Of a stretch of 27,821 nucleotides of DNA, positions 9,339 through 16,909 are shown one piece after another. The position numbers were made by a program, and so were the translations under genes. The stretch spans positions 1-27,821 of the forward strand of contig JAFGOZ010000149.1 of assembly GCA_016926235.1 (NCBI GenBank). Direction: 5' to 3'. The notes beneath the pieces are model-generated. The model was not told where the DNA came from. It did not search any database and was given only the letters and a program-made list of their open reading frames with translations. Origin of the DNA: Bacteroidales bacterium. GTDB lineage: Bacteria > Bacteroidota > Bacteroidia > Bacteroidales > UBA10428. Within the stretch, counting starts at the first letter, position 1; every line of letters starts with the position of its first letter.

Positions 9339-9410
9339 ATTCTAAATTTAGAATTCAGAATTCAACATTCAGAATTCAACATTCAACATTCAACATTCAA
9401 AATTCTAAAA
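9339..9410. repeat. Heptamer tandem array (TTCAACA/TTCAGAA type)
   Basis: Roughly ten 7-bp units in the order TTCTAAA, TTCAGAA, TTCAACA, TTCAGAA, then TTCAACA several times, then TTCTAAA again. It fills the spacer between the LsrG-like gene and the alcohol dehydrogenase gene. The unit family is shared with the arrays at 82-152 and 9772-9998. Confidence 0.85.
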
Positions 9411-9419
9411 TCATAATTA

Positions 9420-9734
9420 TCACCTCTTCCACATCTTCCGATCTGACGGACACACTATCTCATGCTTCTCCCCCTTTCTTGGTTGCGCCATCATATCAGC
9501 AACTGCATCTCGCCACTTTAAATAGTGAGAGGTTTCCTTATGTACAGCAGCTGCTTCTTCTGATTCATAAGCCTCGTATAAAACAAATTTCGAAGGATTG
9601 CCTGCATCTCTGAGTATATCAAATCTTAAATTACCCGGCTCTTTTATTGAATTCAGATGGTTCTCTGTCGATGCTTTAACAAAAGCTTCTTCCATACCGG
9701 GTTTCACCCAAACATGCACAAATGTTACTATCAT
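9420..9734 (-). CDS. Antibiotic-biosynthesis-monooxygenase-fold protein, LsrG-like
   Basis: 104 aa, one dimeric alpha-beta barrel (ABM) domain, cytoplasmic. The pattern NHLNSIKEPGNLRFDILRD followed by YEAYESEEAAAVHKETSHYLKW is very like E. coli LsrG, which isomerises the phosphorylated AI-2 derivative P-DPD; other family members are quinol monooxygenases. The conserved His-Lys pair of the HK.T.HY segment is kept. No other lsr genes are in the window, so a role in AI-2 breakdown is unsupported; I would call it an ABM/LsrG-like protein of unknown substrate. A tandem array follows its stop and another precedes its start. Confidence 0.8.
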   Translation of the reverse strand: MIVTFVHVWVKPGMEEAFVKASTENHLNSIKEPGNLRFDILRDAGNPSKFVLYEAYESEEAAAVHKETSHYLKWRDAVADMMAQPRKGEKHEIVCPSDRKMWKR

Positions 9735-9771
9735 AGTCAGATAATTTGGTTAGTTAAAAATAAGGAATTAT

Positions 9772-9998
9772 GTTAGAAGTTAGAAGTCAGAATTCAGAAT
9801 TCAGAATTCAGAAGTCAGAAGTCAGAAGTCAGAAGTATTATTCAATCATTCAATCATTCAATCATTCAATCATTCCTTCAATCATTCAATCATTCAATCA
9901 TTCATGCATTAATCTTCCATTCACAATTATTCATTCTACATTCTCAATTCTAAATTCTCAATTCTAAATTCTCAATTCTAAATTCTCAATTCTAAATT
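9772..9998. repeat. Composite array: purine-rich heptamers, CAATCATT octamers, then a 14-mer
   Basis: Three blocks fill the 319-bp spacer before queC. 9772-9837: heptamers TTAGAAG, then CAGAATT three times, then CAGAAGT four times. 9838-9910: octamers CAATCATT with one interruption. 9943-9998: four exact copies of the 14-mer CTCAATTCTAAATT, itself two related heptamers, which end 6 bp before the putative -7 box of queC. The small frame open across it (9770-9967) has only repeat-derived residues (FNHSII) and is not a gene. Confidence 0.9.
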
Positions 9999-10004
9999 AA
10001 ACCC

Positions 10005-10012
10005 TATCTTTG
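10005..10012 (+). promoter_or_regulatory. Putative -7 promoter box of queC
   Basis: TATCTTTG is an exact match to the Bacteroidota sigma factor -7 consensus TAnnTTTG, 41 bp before the queC ATG, giving a leader of about 35 nt. No clear -33 TTTG is visible, because the 14-mer array fills that region. Confidence 0.5.
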
Positions 10013-10053
10013 CATTCCGTGTTATAGATAACCACGTAAAAAACTAGATTAAG

Positions 10054-10704
10054 ATGAAAAAAGCGCTTGTATTACTTTCCGGGGGACAAGATTCCACAAC
10101 TTGTTTGTTTTGGGCAAAAGCAAATTTCGATACAATTGAAGCCATTGGTTTTGATTACGGTCAAAGACATAAACTTGAACTGGAACTAGCTGCGCAGAAT
10201 GCAAAAGAGGCCGGAATACCATTTTATGTTACCAAAGTTTCAATGTTAACCGATATTGTGCCAAATGCCCTCACTTCTCAAACAATCGATGTTGAAGAAG
10301 TTGTCGGGGAAGGTTCCGCTCCGAATACACTTGTCGAAGGTCGTAACATGATTTTTATAACTTATGCAGGAGTTTATGCAAAGTCGAAAGGAATAAACAA
10401 CCTTGTTATGGGCGTTGGTCAAACCGATTACAGCAACTACCCCGACTGCCGTGATGAATTCATTCAATCTGCCAAACAAACACTTTCACTAGCACTCGAT
10501 TATCAAATGGAAATCTACACACCATTAATGTGGAAATCGAAGGCCGAAACATGGCAGCTGGCAGACGAACTGGGTGTTGTCGACATCATTAAAAACAAAA
10601 CCCTGACCTGCTACAATGGTGTAATAGCTGACGGCTGCGGAAATTGTCCAGCCTGCAAGCTAAGAAATAAAGGTTGGCAGGAATATGTTAATAGCAAAGG
10701 ATAA
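10054..10704 (+). CDS. queC: 7-cyano-7-deazaguanine synthase QueC
   Basis: 216 aa, the usual family length. It converts 7-carboxy-7-deazaguanine to preQ0 with ATP and ammonia in queuosine biosynthesis; cytoplasmic. Seen: PP-loop ATP-binding motif LSGGQDSTTC at residues 7-16, the YGQRH segment near residue 40, GxxVGQTDYSNYPDCR-type central region, and the four zinc cysteines C186, C195, C198 and C201 in TCYNG...DGCGNCPACKLR. QueF follows 93 bp downstream on the same strand, the next enzyme in the pathway, so the two are probably co-transcribed. Confidence 0.97.
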   Translation: MKKALVLLSGGQDSTTCLFWAKANFDTIEAIGFDYGQRHKLELELAAQNAKEAGIPFYVTKVSMLTDIVPNALTSQTIDVEEVVGEGSAPNTLVEGRNMIFITYAGVYAKSKGINNLVMGVGQTDYSNYPDCRDEFIQSAKQTLSLALDYQMEIYTPLMWKSKAETWQLADELGVVDIIKNKTLTCYNGVIADGCGNCPACKLRNKGWQEYVNSKG

Positions 10705-10708
10705 ACAG

Positions 10709-10737
10709 TGAAGCGTGAAAAGTGAAAAGTGAAGTGT
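10709..10737. repeat. Short GTGAAAA heptamer array between queC and queF
   Basis: About four degenerate purine-rich 7-8 bp units (gtgaagc, gtgaaaa, gtgaaaa, gtgaagt) starting 5 bp after the queC stop. It resembles the left, purine-rich halves of the arrays at 9772 and 11276. Confidence 0.6.
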
Positions 10738-10797
10738 AGTTCCCTGTGTTGCTTTAAAAAATCACAACTCAATAATATAAATTCTTAATTATACATT

Positions 10798-11268
10798 ATG
10801 AATTCAATTACTCAACTTGGAAATAAAACAGAATATCCAAACGAATACAATCCGAAAATTCTGGAAAGTTTCGATAATAAACACCCTGATGTTGATTACT
10901 GGGTAAAGTTTAATTGTCCGGAATTTACAGCTTTATGCCCTATCACCGGTCAGCCCGATTTTGCTACAATATACATCAGCTACATGCCAGACAAAAAACT
11001 TGTCGAAAGTAAAAGTCTGAAACTTTACTTGTTCAGCTTTCGGAATCATGGTTCATTTCATGAGGATTGTGTTAACATAATCATGAAGGACTTAATTAAA
11101 TTAATGAATCCAAAATACATAGAAGTATGGGGAAAATTCATGCCTCGTGGAGGATTGTCTATTGATCCGTATTGTAATTACGGTCAAAAAGGAACAATTT
11201 ATGAAGAAATGGCCTGGCACAGAACCCAAAATCATGATTTAAATCCCGAAAAAATTGATAACAGGTGA
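10798..11268 (+). CDS. queF: NADPH-dependent preQ0 reductase QueF (type I)
   Basis: 156 aa, the short unimodular QueF form. It reduces the nitrile of preQ0 to the amine of preQ1 using NADPH; cytoplasmic. Seen: catalytic Cys47 in [11 protein letters not shown] with the partner Asp54, the QueF motif ESKSLKLY at residues 70-77, and the substrate-binding HED at 88-90. The C-terminus keeps the RGGLSIDP segment. Start ATG at 10798 fits the family N-terminus (LGNKTEYP). Directly downstream of queC. Confidence 0.97.
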   Translation: MNSITQLGNKTEYPNEYNPKILESFDNKHPDVDYWVKFNCPEFTALCPITGQPDFATIYISYMPDKKLVESKSLKLYLFSFRNHGSFHEDCVNIIMKDLIKLMNPKYIEVWGKFMPRGGLSIDPYCNYGQKGTIYEEMAWHRTQNHDLNPEKIDNR

Positions 11269-11275
11269 GTAGAAA

Positions 11276-11318
11276 CAAGTGAAAAGGGAAAAGGGAAAAG
11301 GGAAAAGGGAAAAGGGAA
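11276..11318 (+). repeat. GAAAAGG heptamer array with G-quadruplex motif
   Basis: Starting 12 bp after the queF stop, GAAAAGG repeats five times. It holds five GGG tracts (11286, 11293, 11300, 11307, 11314), each separated by AAAA. This fits the canonical G3N1-7 quadruplex pattern on the coding strand, so both DNA and the 3' end of a queF transcript could fold. Confidence 0.85.
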
Positions 11319-11332
11319 CAGTATCCAGTAAA

Positions 11333-11548
11333 CAATCATTCACCCATTCAATCATTCACCCATTCAATCATTTAATCATTCAATCATTCATTCAATCATT
11401 CACCCATTCACTCATTCAATCATTCAATCATTCACCCATTCAATCATTCAATCATTCACCCATTCAATCATTCAATCATTCAATCATTCACCCATTCACC
11501 CATTCAATCATTCAATCATTCATTCAATCATTCACCCATTCACTATTT
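11333..11548. repeat. Octamer tandem array of CAATCATT and CACCCATT units
   Basis: About 27 units of 8 bp. Two main variants, CAATCATT and CACCCATT, alternate irregularly; CACTCATT and TAATCATT appear as rare variants and two bare CATT half-units interrupt the phase. Because 8 is not a multiple of 3 and units lack stops, a frame of 95 codons stays open (11279-11566), made only of repeat residues such as SFNHSII; I do not count it as a gene. No CRISPR structure: units are far too short and there are no unique spacers. Confidence 0.92.
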
Positions 11549-11599
11549 CTCCCAAAAAAGTATTAACTTAAAGACATCATTCCGGCTAATAAAAACATG

Positions 11600-11632
11600 A
11601 CAAAAAACAGCTTGGTAATTCCAAGTTTTTGT
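11600..11632 (+). terminator. Hairpin with T tract upstream of the polyamine operon
   Basis: CTTGG-TAATT-CCAAG forms a 5-bp stem (11612-11626) followed by TTTTTG; an A-rich stretch (acaaaaaa) lies before it. It may end the queC-queF transcript, with the next promoter box 16 bp further on. The stem is short, so confidence is low; an operator dyad is the alternative. Confidence 0.35.
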
Positions 11633-11647
11633 TGATATTTGGCCGCT

Positions 11648-11655
11648 TATTTTTG
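11648..11655 (+). promoter_or_regulatory. Putative -7 promoter box of the polyamine operon
   Basis: TATTTTTG matches TAnnTTTG exactly, 33 bp before the ATG of the dehydrogenase gene, which gives a leader of about 26 nt. A TTTG at 11629-11632 is a little too close for an ideal -33 element. Confidence 0.45.
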
Positions 11656-11687
11656 TTTAACTAATTTTTAATACCAAAAAGAAAAAA

Positions 11688-12890
11688 ATGGGAAAAGTAC
11701 TCATCATTGGAGCCGGTGGCGTAAGTAATGTTGTTGTAAACAAATGTGCTGCCCTGCCTGATGTTTTTGAAGAAATTGTGCTTGCTTCACGTACAAAAAG
11801 TAAGTGCGATGCCATTGTCGATGGTGTCAAAAAACGGTTCAATCGTGCGGTTATTACCGAGCAGCTTGATGCCGATGAAGTACAACAAACGGTTGCTTTA
11901 ATTAAAAAGCATAAACCCGACCTGGTACTTAATGTAGCCCTTCCATACCAGGATTTGGCCATTATGGATGCTTGTCTTGAAACAGGTGTTGATTACCTGG
12001 ACACAGCAAACTACGAACCAATAGATGAAGCCAAATTTGAATACAAATGGCAGTGGGCTTACCGGGATAAATACAAAAATGCCAATCTCATGGCTTTATT
12101 AGGAAGTGGATTCGATCCCGGAGTTACAAATGTTTTTTGTGCCTATGCTCAGAAACACCTGTTCGATGAAATTCATTATGTCGATATAGTTGACTGCAAC
12201 GGTGGTGATCACGGAAAAGCTTTTGCAACCAATTTCAACCCTGAAATTAATATTCGTGAAGTTACAGCCCGTGGCCGTTTTTGGGAAAGTGGAGAATGGA
12301 AAAGTACCGATCCGCTTTCAGTAAAACAAGATTTTAACTTTCCGGGAGTAGGTACCCGTAAAATGTATCTGATGTATCACGAAGAAATGGAATCGCTGGC
12401 CCAGAATATAAAAGGATTGAAACGAATACGTTTCTGGATGACATTTGGTGAAGAATACCTCACACATTTAAGAGTACTGCAAAATGTTGGCATGACGGGT
12501 ATTAAACCAGTTATGTACGAAGGTCATGAAGTTATTCCACTGCAGTTTTTGAAAGCCGTATTACCGGATCCTGGGTCATTGGCAGAAAATTATACAGGCA
12601 AAACAAGCATAGGGTGCGTAATTGAAGGAATAAAAGACGGGAAGAATATCCGAAAGTTTATTTATAACATTTGCGACCATGCTGAAACCTATAAGGAAGT
12701 TGGTTCGCAGGCTGTATCCTATACAACCGGAGTTCCGGCCATGATTGGTGCAAAAATGATGCTTACCGGAAAATGGAAAAATGCCGGTGTATTTAATATG
12801 GAGGAATTTGATCCCGATCCATTTATGGAAGATCTGAATAAATATGGCTTACCATGGCAGATAGAAGACTGGAACCATTCAGTAATATAG
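11688..12890 (+). CDS. Carboxynorspermidine/carboxyspermidine dehydrogenase (saccharopine dehydrogenase family)
   Basis: 400 aa. It condenses aspartate semialdehyde with a diamine (putrescine or diaminopropane) using NADPH to give a carboxylated polyamine; cytoplasmic. Seen: N-terminal Rossmann motif GAGGVSNVV at residues 8-16, the LVLNVALPYQDLAIMDACLETGVDYLDTANYE segment typical of the saccharopine dehydrogenase fold, GSGFDPGVTNVF, and the DCNGGDHGKAFATNFNPEINIREVT substrate region that marks the carboxynorspermidine branch. The next gene overlaps by 37 bp and encodes the decarboxylase of the same pathway, which confirms the assignment and suggests translational coupling. Confidence 0.95.
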   Translation: MGKVLIIGAGGVSNVVVNKCAALPDVFEEIVLASRTKSKCDAIVDGVKKRFNRAVITEQLDADEVQQTVALIKKHKPDLVLNVALPYQDLAIMDACLETGVDYLDTANYEPIDEAKFEYKWQWAYRDKYKNANLMALLGSGFDPGVTNVFCAYAQKHLFDEIHYVDIVDCNGGDHGKAFATNFNPEINIREVTARGRFWESGEWKSTDPLSVKQDFNFPGVGTRKMYLMYHEEMESLAQNIKGLKRIRFWMTFGEEYLTHLRVLQNVGMTGIKPVMYEGHEVIPLQFLKAVLPDPGSLAENYTGKTSIGCVIEGIKDGKNIRKFIYNICDHAETYKEVGSQAVSYTTGVPAMIGAKMMLTGKWKNAGVFNMEEFDPDPFMEDLNKYGLPWQIEDWNHSVI

Positions 12891-14038
12891 TACTAAACGA
12901 AGAACAACTGGCAGGGCTTAAAACGCCCTGCTTTGTTATAAACGAAACCCGTATCGAAGAAAATCTTCAGACAATAAACCGGGTTCAACTGGAAGCCGAC
13001 TGTAAAATTCTGTTGGCTTTTAAGGGATTTGCCATGTGGAGCCTTGCTCCGCTGGTAATGAAATATCTCCCTGGTATTTCTGCCAGTTCTGTAAACGAGG
13101 CAATTCTGGGCAGGGAAGAATTTGGCGGAGAAGTACATGTCTATTCACCGGCTTATTCCGAATCTGAAATGAATATGCACGTTAGACTGGCCGACCATAT
13201 TGTTTTTAATACCCCGGCTCAATGGCAAAAATACAAAAGCCTGATTGAATTAAATGAGCATATCTCCCCGGGATTAAGAATCAATCCTGAACATTCTGAG
13301 GTAGAAACTCAAATTTACGATCCCTGTGCTCCATTTTCGCGACTTGGAACCACGCACAAAAACTTTACCAAAGACCTTGATGCCATGCAGGGAATTGAAG
13401 GATTGCACTTTCATAACCTTTGTGAGCTTAACAGCGATGCCCTGGAAAGGACTTTAAAAGTAGTTGAAGAAAGTTTTGGTTTTTATTTTGATAAGATAAA
13501 ATGGGTAAACTTTGGCGGCGGACATCATATTTCGCGTAGTGATTATGATATTGAAAGGTTAATAAAAATCATAAAAGAATTTAAGGCCAGATATCAGCTT
13601 GATGTTTATATGGAACCAGGTGAAGCAATAGCCTTGAATGCCGGTATTCTTGTTGCTGAAGTGCTCGATACTTTCAATAATGGTATGGAAATAGCCATAT
13701 TAAATACCAGTGCTACCACACACATGCCAGATGTTCTTGAAATGCCATACAGACCAGCAATACTAAATAGCAACGAACCCGGTAAAAAGCAATTTACTTA
13801 TCGCTTAGGAGGCCCGTCTTGTCTGGCCGGTGATGTAATCGGAGATTATTCATTCGACAAGAAACTGGAAATTGGCGATAAACTGATTTTTGGCGATATG
13901 GCACATTACTCCATGGTAAAAACAACCACTTTTAACGGAGTAAATCTGCCTTCGATATATATTTACAATTCAGAAAAAATCGACACCCAACTGGTTAAAC
14001 ACTTTGGATACGAGGATTTTAAAAACAGACTGTCATAA
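12854..14038 (+). CDS. nspC: Carboxynorspermidine decarboxylase NspC
   Basis: 394 aa, fold III PLP decarboxylase. It removes CO2 from carboxynorspermidine or carboxyspermidine to give norspermidine or spermidine. Seen: PLP lysine K57 in LLAFKGFAMW, the FHNLCELN segment, glycine-rich phosphate-binding NFGGGHHIS near residue 220, MEPGEA near 253, and the PSCLAGD motif near 320 that supplies the second-subunit cysteine. Start ATG 12854 is the only usual start codon before the conserved LKTPCFVI region, so the 37-bp overlap with the dehydrogenase gene appears genuine. Confidence 0.96.
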   Translation: MADRRLEPFSNIVLNEEQLAGLKTPCFVINETRIEENLQTINRVQLEADCKILLAFKGFAMWSLAPLVMKYLPGISASSVNEAILGREEFGGEVHVYSPAYSESEMNMHVRLADHIVFNTPAQWQKYKSLIELNEHISPGLRINPEHSEVETQIYDPCAPFSRLGTTHKNFTKDLDAMQGIEGLHFHNLCELNSDALERTLKVVEESFGFYFDKIKWVNFGGGHHISRSDYDIERLIKIIKEFKARYQLDVYMEPGEAIALNAGILVAEVLDTFNNGMEIAILNTSATTHMPDVLEMPYRPAILNSNEPGKKQFTYRLGGPSCLAGDVIGDYSFDKKLEIGDKLIFGDMAHYSMVKTTTFNGVNLPSIYIYNSEKIDTQLVKHFGYEDFKNRLS

Positions 14039-14050
14039 AACAAAATATAA

Positions 14051-14073
14051 AGGGCGACTTTTGGGGCCGCCCT
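14051..14073 (-). terminator. Rho-independent terminator, best on the minus strand
   Basis: AGGGCG and CGCCCT form a GC-rich 6-bp stem. On the minus strand it is followed by TTTATATTTTGTTTT, a T-rich tail; on the plus strand the tail is poor (atgtaatac). So it best serves a minus-strand transcript, the one carrying the 36-aa ORF, while possibly also stopping nspC readthrough. Confidence 0.6.
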
Positions 14074-14103
14074 ATGTAATACAATGCAATGGTACCAATT
14101 TGA

Positions 14104-14214
14104 TCAAAAACCCGTAATCAATATCAATGCCTGCACCATACATTCAAACGCCAAAACTATAGATTTGTTCTGTTTCTTACGGTTTTTGATATCTGTTTTT
14201 GATAAATGGGCCAT
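14104..14214 (-). CDS. Possible small protein of 36 aa
   Basis: ATG at 14214 to TGA at 14104. The first half is charged and basic (MAHLSKTDIKNRKKQNKSIV), the second hydrophobic (LAFECMVQALILITGF), so it could associate with the membrane. It sits alone in the 300-bp gap between nspC and the serine hydrolase gene, and a hairpin with a T-rich tail follows 31 bp after its stop on the same strand. The transcript is therefore plausible; whether the ORF or the RNA itself is functional is open. I do not recognise a family. Confidence 0.4.
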   Translation of the reverse strand: MAHLSKTDIKNRKKQNKSIVLAFECMVQALILITGF

Positions 14215-14337
14215 ATTAATTTATTAAACTCATATAAATTAAACACTTAAGAAGAAGTGCAAAACTTTTTTTTTAATGTCAAAGCACATGTTTGAGGAAA
14301 TAAAATCTATACAATTCAGAAAAGTTATTGATACTGC

Positions 14338-15540
14338 CTAAGAGTTTTCCTTTAACGAATCAATAAGTGCAAAATACCTTTGCCAAAACTCCGGAATACA
14401 TCTACTTGCAATACTATTGGGTGAGTTTTCTAAAAACACAATTCCAGTTTTTAATTCGGGACAAAAAGCTATTTCAGCCTTATATCCTTGCACATAACCA
14501 CCATGATATACAATATCATAACCAAGATACTTGTATATTCTCCATCCCAGACTATAATGTCTGTCATCTACTTTTCCCCAATGATAGGTATATCTGCGCT
14601 TAAGAGGTGTGTAAACAGATGGAGTTGCAATCTGCTGTAACAATTCACTATTCAAAACATTTTGTTCATATCCAAGCAGAGCTTTTAACCATTTACTCAT
14701 ATCAGATATACTGGCATTCACACCAGCGGCGGGCGATACATTATAATAACCCGAATTCAGCTTTAGCGGAGAATACCCTCCACTTACCGGGGTATGAGGA
14801 AAGGCAAAATTTGAATCGCCTGTTAAACCTTCGAAGCTAAGCGTGGCATCTTTCATCCCTAATGGAGTAAATATATTTTTCTTAACATGAAAATTATATC
14901 CTTCCCCTGTTTGTACCTTTAAAATAGTATCTATAAGGCTAAAAACGGCATTCTGGTATGCATAAACCTCTCCTGGTCTGGCAGAAATATCAACTTCAAC
15001 GAGCCGGTTTATGATTTCCGACATAGGTATATCGGCTTCAACCAGATTATCGTATGCATGAGGTATTATACCTGATGTATGATTTAAGGTATGTCTGATA
15101 TTCATATTACAAGTGTTAACAGAATCTTTTAATTGAAAACCGGGTAAAAAATATTTTACCGGTTGTTCTAAATTAAAAATACTGTCTTGTTCAGCAATTA
15201 AACCTAAAACTCCGGCAAATCCTTTCGAAACCGAAGCCAATCTAAAAACTGTATGAATATCTACTTTGCCTGACTCACCAAATTTTCTGAAACCATAAGG
15301 TTCCATTAATAATACCGAATCATGACTTATTATCGCAACAGCAGCACCAACTGTTTTGCTGGAATCTAATTCTGAGAATAAATAGGATTTATAGGCATCA
15401 ATTGTTTCACTGTGATAATCCGGCAGTTTGTTTATAACTGAGTATAAATCTACCGGTAAATTATACCCAAACTTTCCGTTAAAACTTGTGAAGCCAAATA
15501 AAACAATAAATAATATAGTATTGATATAATGCCTTTTCAT
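14338..15540 (-). CDS. Secreted serine hydrolase (class C beta-lactamase / PBP4-like family)
   Basis: 400 aa with an N-terminal signal peptide (about residues 1-22, MKRHYINTILFIVLFGFTSF). Seen: the SxxK motif SVSK with Ser103 and Lys106, the Tyr motif YQN at 195-197, and HGG at about 346 in the position of the KTG/HxG box. These are the three active-site motifs of the family, so it should be an active serine enzyme in the periplasm or on the surface. Members include esterases, D-aminopeptidases and peptidoglycan DD-peptidases; sequence alone does not choose. Single gene, divergent from the VOC gene. Confidence 0.9.
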   Translation of the reverse strand: MKRHYINTILFIVLFGFTSFNGKFGYNLPVDLYSVINKLPDYHSETIDAYKSYLFSELDSSKTVGAAVAIISHDSVLLMEPYGFRKFGESGKVDIHTVFRLASVSKGFAGVLGLIAEQDSIFNLEQPVKYFLPGFQLKDSVNTCNMNIRHTLNHTSGIIPHAYDNLVEADIPMSEIINRLVEVDISARPGEVYAYQNAVFSLIDTILKVQTGEGYNFHVKKNIFTPLGMKDATLSFEGLTGDSNFAFPHTPVSGGYSPLKLNSGYYNVSPAAGVNASISDMSKWLKALLGYEQNVLNSELLQQIATPSVYTPLKRRYTYHWGKVDDRHYSLGWRIYKYLGYDIVYHGGYVQGYKAEIAFCPELKTGIVFLENSPNSIASRCIPEFWQRYFALIDSLKENS

Positions 15541-15665
15541 TTTCTTTTCATACAGGTATTATACATATTCATTATAAAACTAGAACATTTTTATGGTAAA
15601 ATGCAAACTAAGTTTTTCACAACGCCAGGGTTTAATTAATTTTAAGCTTCATTAACACATAAATT

Positions 15666-16139
15666 ATGAAACTCCATTTTCACTCACCGGTACTTTTCAC
15701 ACATAATCTTAACGAGATGAAAGATTTTTATATAAACATTTTAAATCTGAATATTGTTGACGACTTTGGGGCATGCGTATTTCTTTCAGGAGGACTGAGC
15801 CTTTGGACACCCGACGATAAGCATCCCATTTCGGAATATATTAAAAAAAATAAGCTTAAGGAGCAGAACAACCAGTTGGAACTCTGTTTCGAGACTGAGA
15901 ATTTCAACGAAGTGCTGCATACTATTTCTGATAAGAAAATTAACTATCTGCATTACGAAAAAACCGAAACCTGGGGACAAAAGACAATTCGGTTTTTTGA
16001 CCCTGACAACAACCTGATTGAAATCGGTGAATCAATTCCTGCTTTTGTCAAACGCTTATATTCCGAAGGATTAAGTCTTGACGAAGTTTCTGAAAGAACC
16101 GGAGTAGCCCTTACTAAGGTTAAAGAATATTGCCATTGA
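15666..16139 (+). CDS. VOC (glyoxalase/bleomycin-resistance fold) protein with helical C-terminal extension
   Basis: 157 aa. Residues 1-120 form one VOC domain: SPVLFTHNLNEMKDFYINIL at the start and FFDPDNNLIEIGES at the end, with a Glu at the usual metal-ligand place. The last 30 residues (FVKRLYSEGLSLDEVSERTGVALTKVKEYC) lie outside the VOC fold and look like a helix-turn-helix of the resolvase type. Substrate unknown. A histidine phosphatase gene follows 53 bp downstream on the same strand and may be co-transcribed. Confidence 0.82.
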   Translation: MKLHFHSPVLFTHNLNEMKDFYINILNLNIVDDFGACVFLSGGLSLWTPDDKHPISEYIKKNKLKEQNNQLELCFETENFNEVLHTISDKKINYLHYEKTETWGQKTIRFFDPDNNLIEIGESIPAFVKRLYSEGLSLDEVSERTGVALTKVKEYCH

Positions 16140-16192
16140 TTTTTTGTTGTGAGCTGCTCAGTTTATAGTACTTTTACCGAAAATTCGCAGGT

Positions 16193-16831
16193 ATGGCTGG
16201 TGTAAGAATAACTATAGTAAGGCATGGAGAGACGGTGTGGAATAAATCATTTCAACTACAGGGTCATCAGGACAGTCCGCTAACTGAAAGCGGCATAAAA
16301 CAAGCCGAGTTATTATCGGGAACGATAAACTCCAGAAACTTCGATTGTATTGTAAGCAGTGACCTTCCAAGAGCGATAAAAACCGCTGAAATATTAAATA
16401 AAAACCTGAAACTGGATATTACTTATAACAGTGGATTGCGCGAAAGAGCCTTTGGCGTAATGGAAGGACTTAAAAGAGAAGTGATTAAAGAAAAATACCC
16501 CGAGGTTTACAATGCCTATATGCAAAGGGATGCCGAATTTCAAATTCCAAACGGAGAAAGTTTAGTACAGTTTAATGCACGGGTAATTCAAACATTTGAT
16601 GAATTAAATAAGAAATACAAACATAAACACATTCTTGTTATTGCTCATGGTGGTGTTCTTGATTGTGTTATCAGGCATATTTTTCGACTAAAACCCGATG
16701 ACCTAAGATGCTTCTCGGTCTATAATACCTCGGTAAATACAATAAAAATCGAAAACTCTGTGTGGATTCTCGAAGAATGGGGTAATATGGAACACATGCA
16801 AGGTGCTAAAGTTTTGAATGAGTTCAACTAA
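16193..16831 (+). CDS. Histidine phosphatase family protein (phosphoglycerate-mutase-like)
   Basis: 212 aa, cytoplasmic. Seen: catalytic RHGETVWN with His11, the LQGHQDSPLTESGIKQAELL segment, SSDLPRAIKTAE, the acid residue in LRERAFGVMEGL, and the second catalytic His152 in VIAHGGVLD. This is the full active-site set of the RHG family. Members close to this type include CobC (alpha-ribazole phosphatase) and GpmB-like broad phosphatases; there are no cobalamin genes nearby, so I leave the substrate open. Confidence 0.92.
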   Translation: MAGVRITIVRHGETVWNKSFQLQGHQDSPLTESGIKQAELLSGTINSRNFDCIVSSDLPRAIKTAEILNKNLKLDITYNSGLRERAFGVMEGLKREVIKEKYPEVYNAYMQRDAEFQIPNGESLVQFNARVIQTFDELNKKYKHKHILVIAHGGVLDCVIRHIFRLKPDDLRCFSVYNTSVNTIKIENSVWILEEWGNMEHMQGAKVLNEFN

Positions 16832-16846
16832 TTATCTGATTAACTG

Positions 16847-16868
16847 TTTTTTATAATATTATAAAAAA
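16847..16868. repeat. 22-bp AT-only perfect palindrome
   Basis: TTTTTTATAATATTATAAAAAA is a perfect inverted repeat, 16 bp after the phosphatase stop codon. It may act as a weak bidirectional terminator, or as part of the promoter region of the RRM gene. Contains no G or C. Confidence 0.5.
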
Positions 16869-16909
16869 AAACTACTCACCCTCACTTCATATTAGAAAAA
16901 AAATTATCT

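Noticed and set aside
9770..9967. 65-codon open frame before queC
   Set aside because: It lies wholly inside a tandem array; its residues are only repeat translations, and it has no promoter or family match.
11333..11548. CRISPR array
   Set aside because: Units are 8 bp with no unique spacers and no cas genes are in the window.
11279..11566. 95-codon open frame after queF
   Set aside because: Product of octamer repeats that lack stop codons; composition is only Ser, Phe, Asn, His, Ile, Gln, Pro, Leu.
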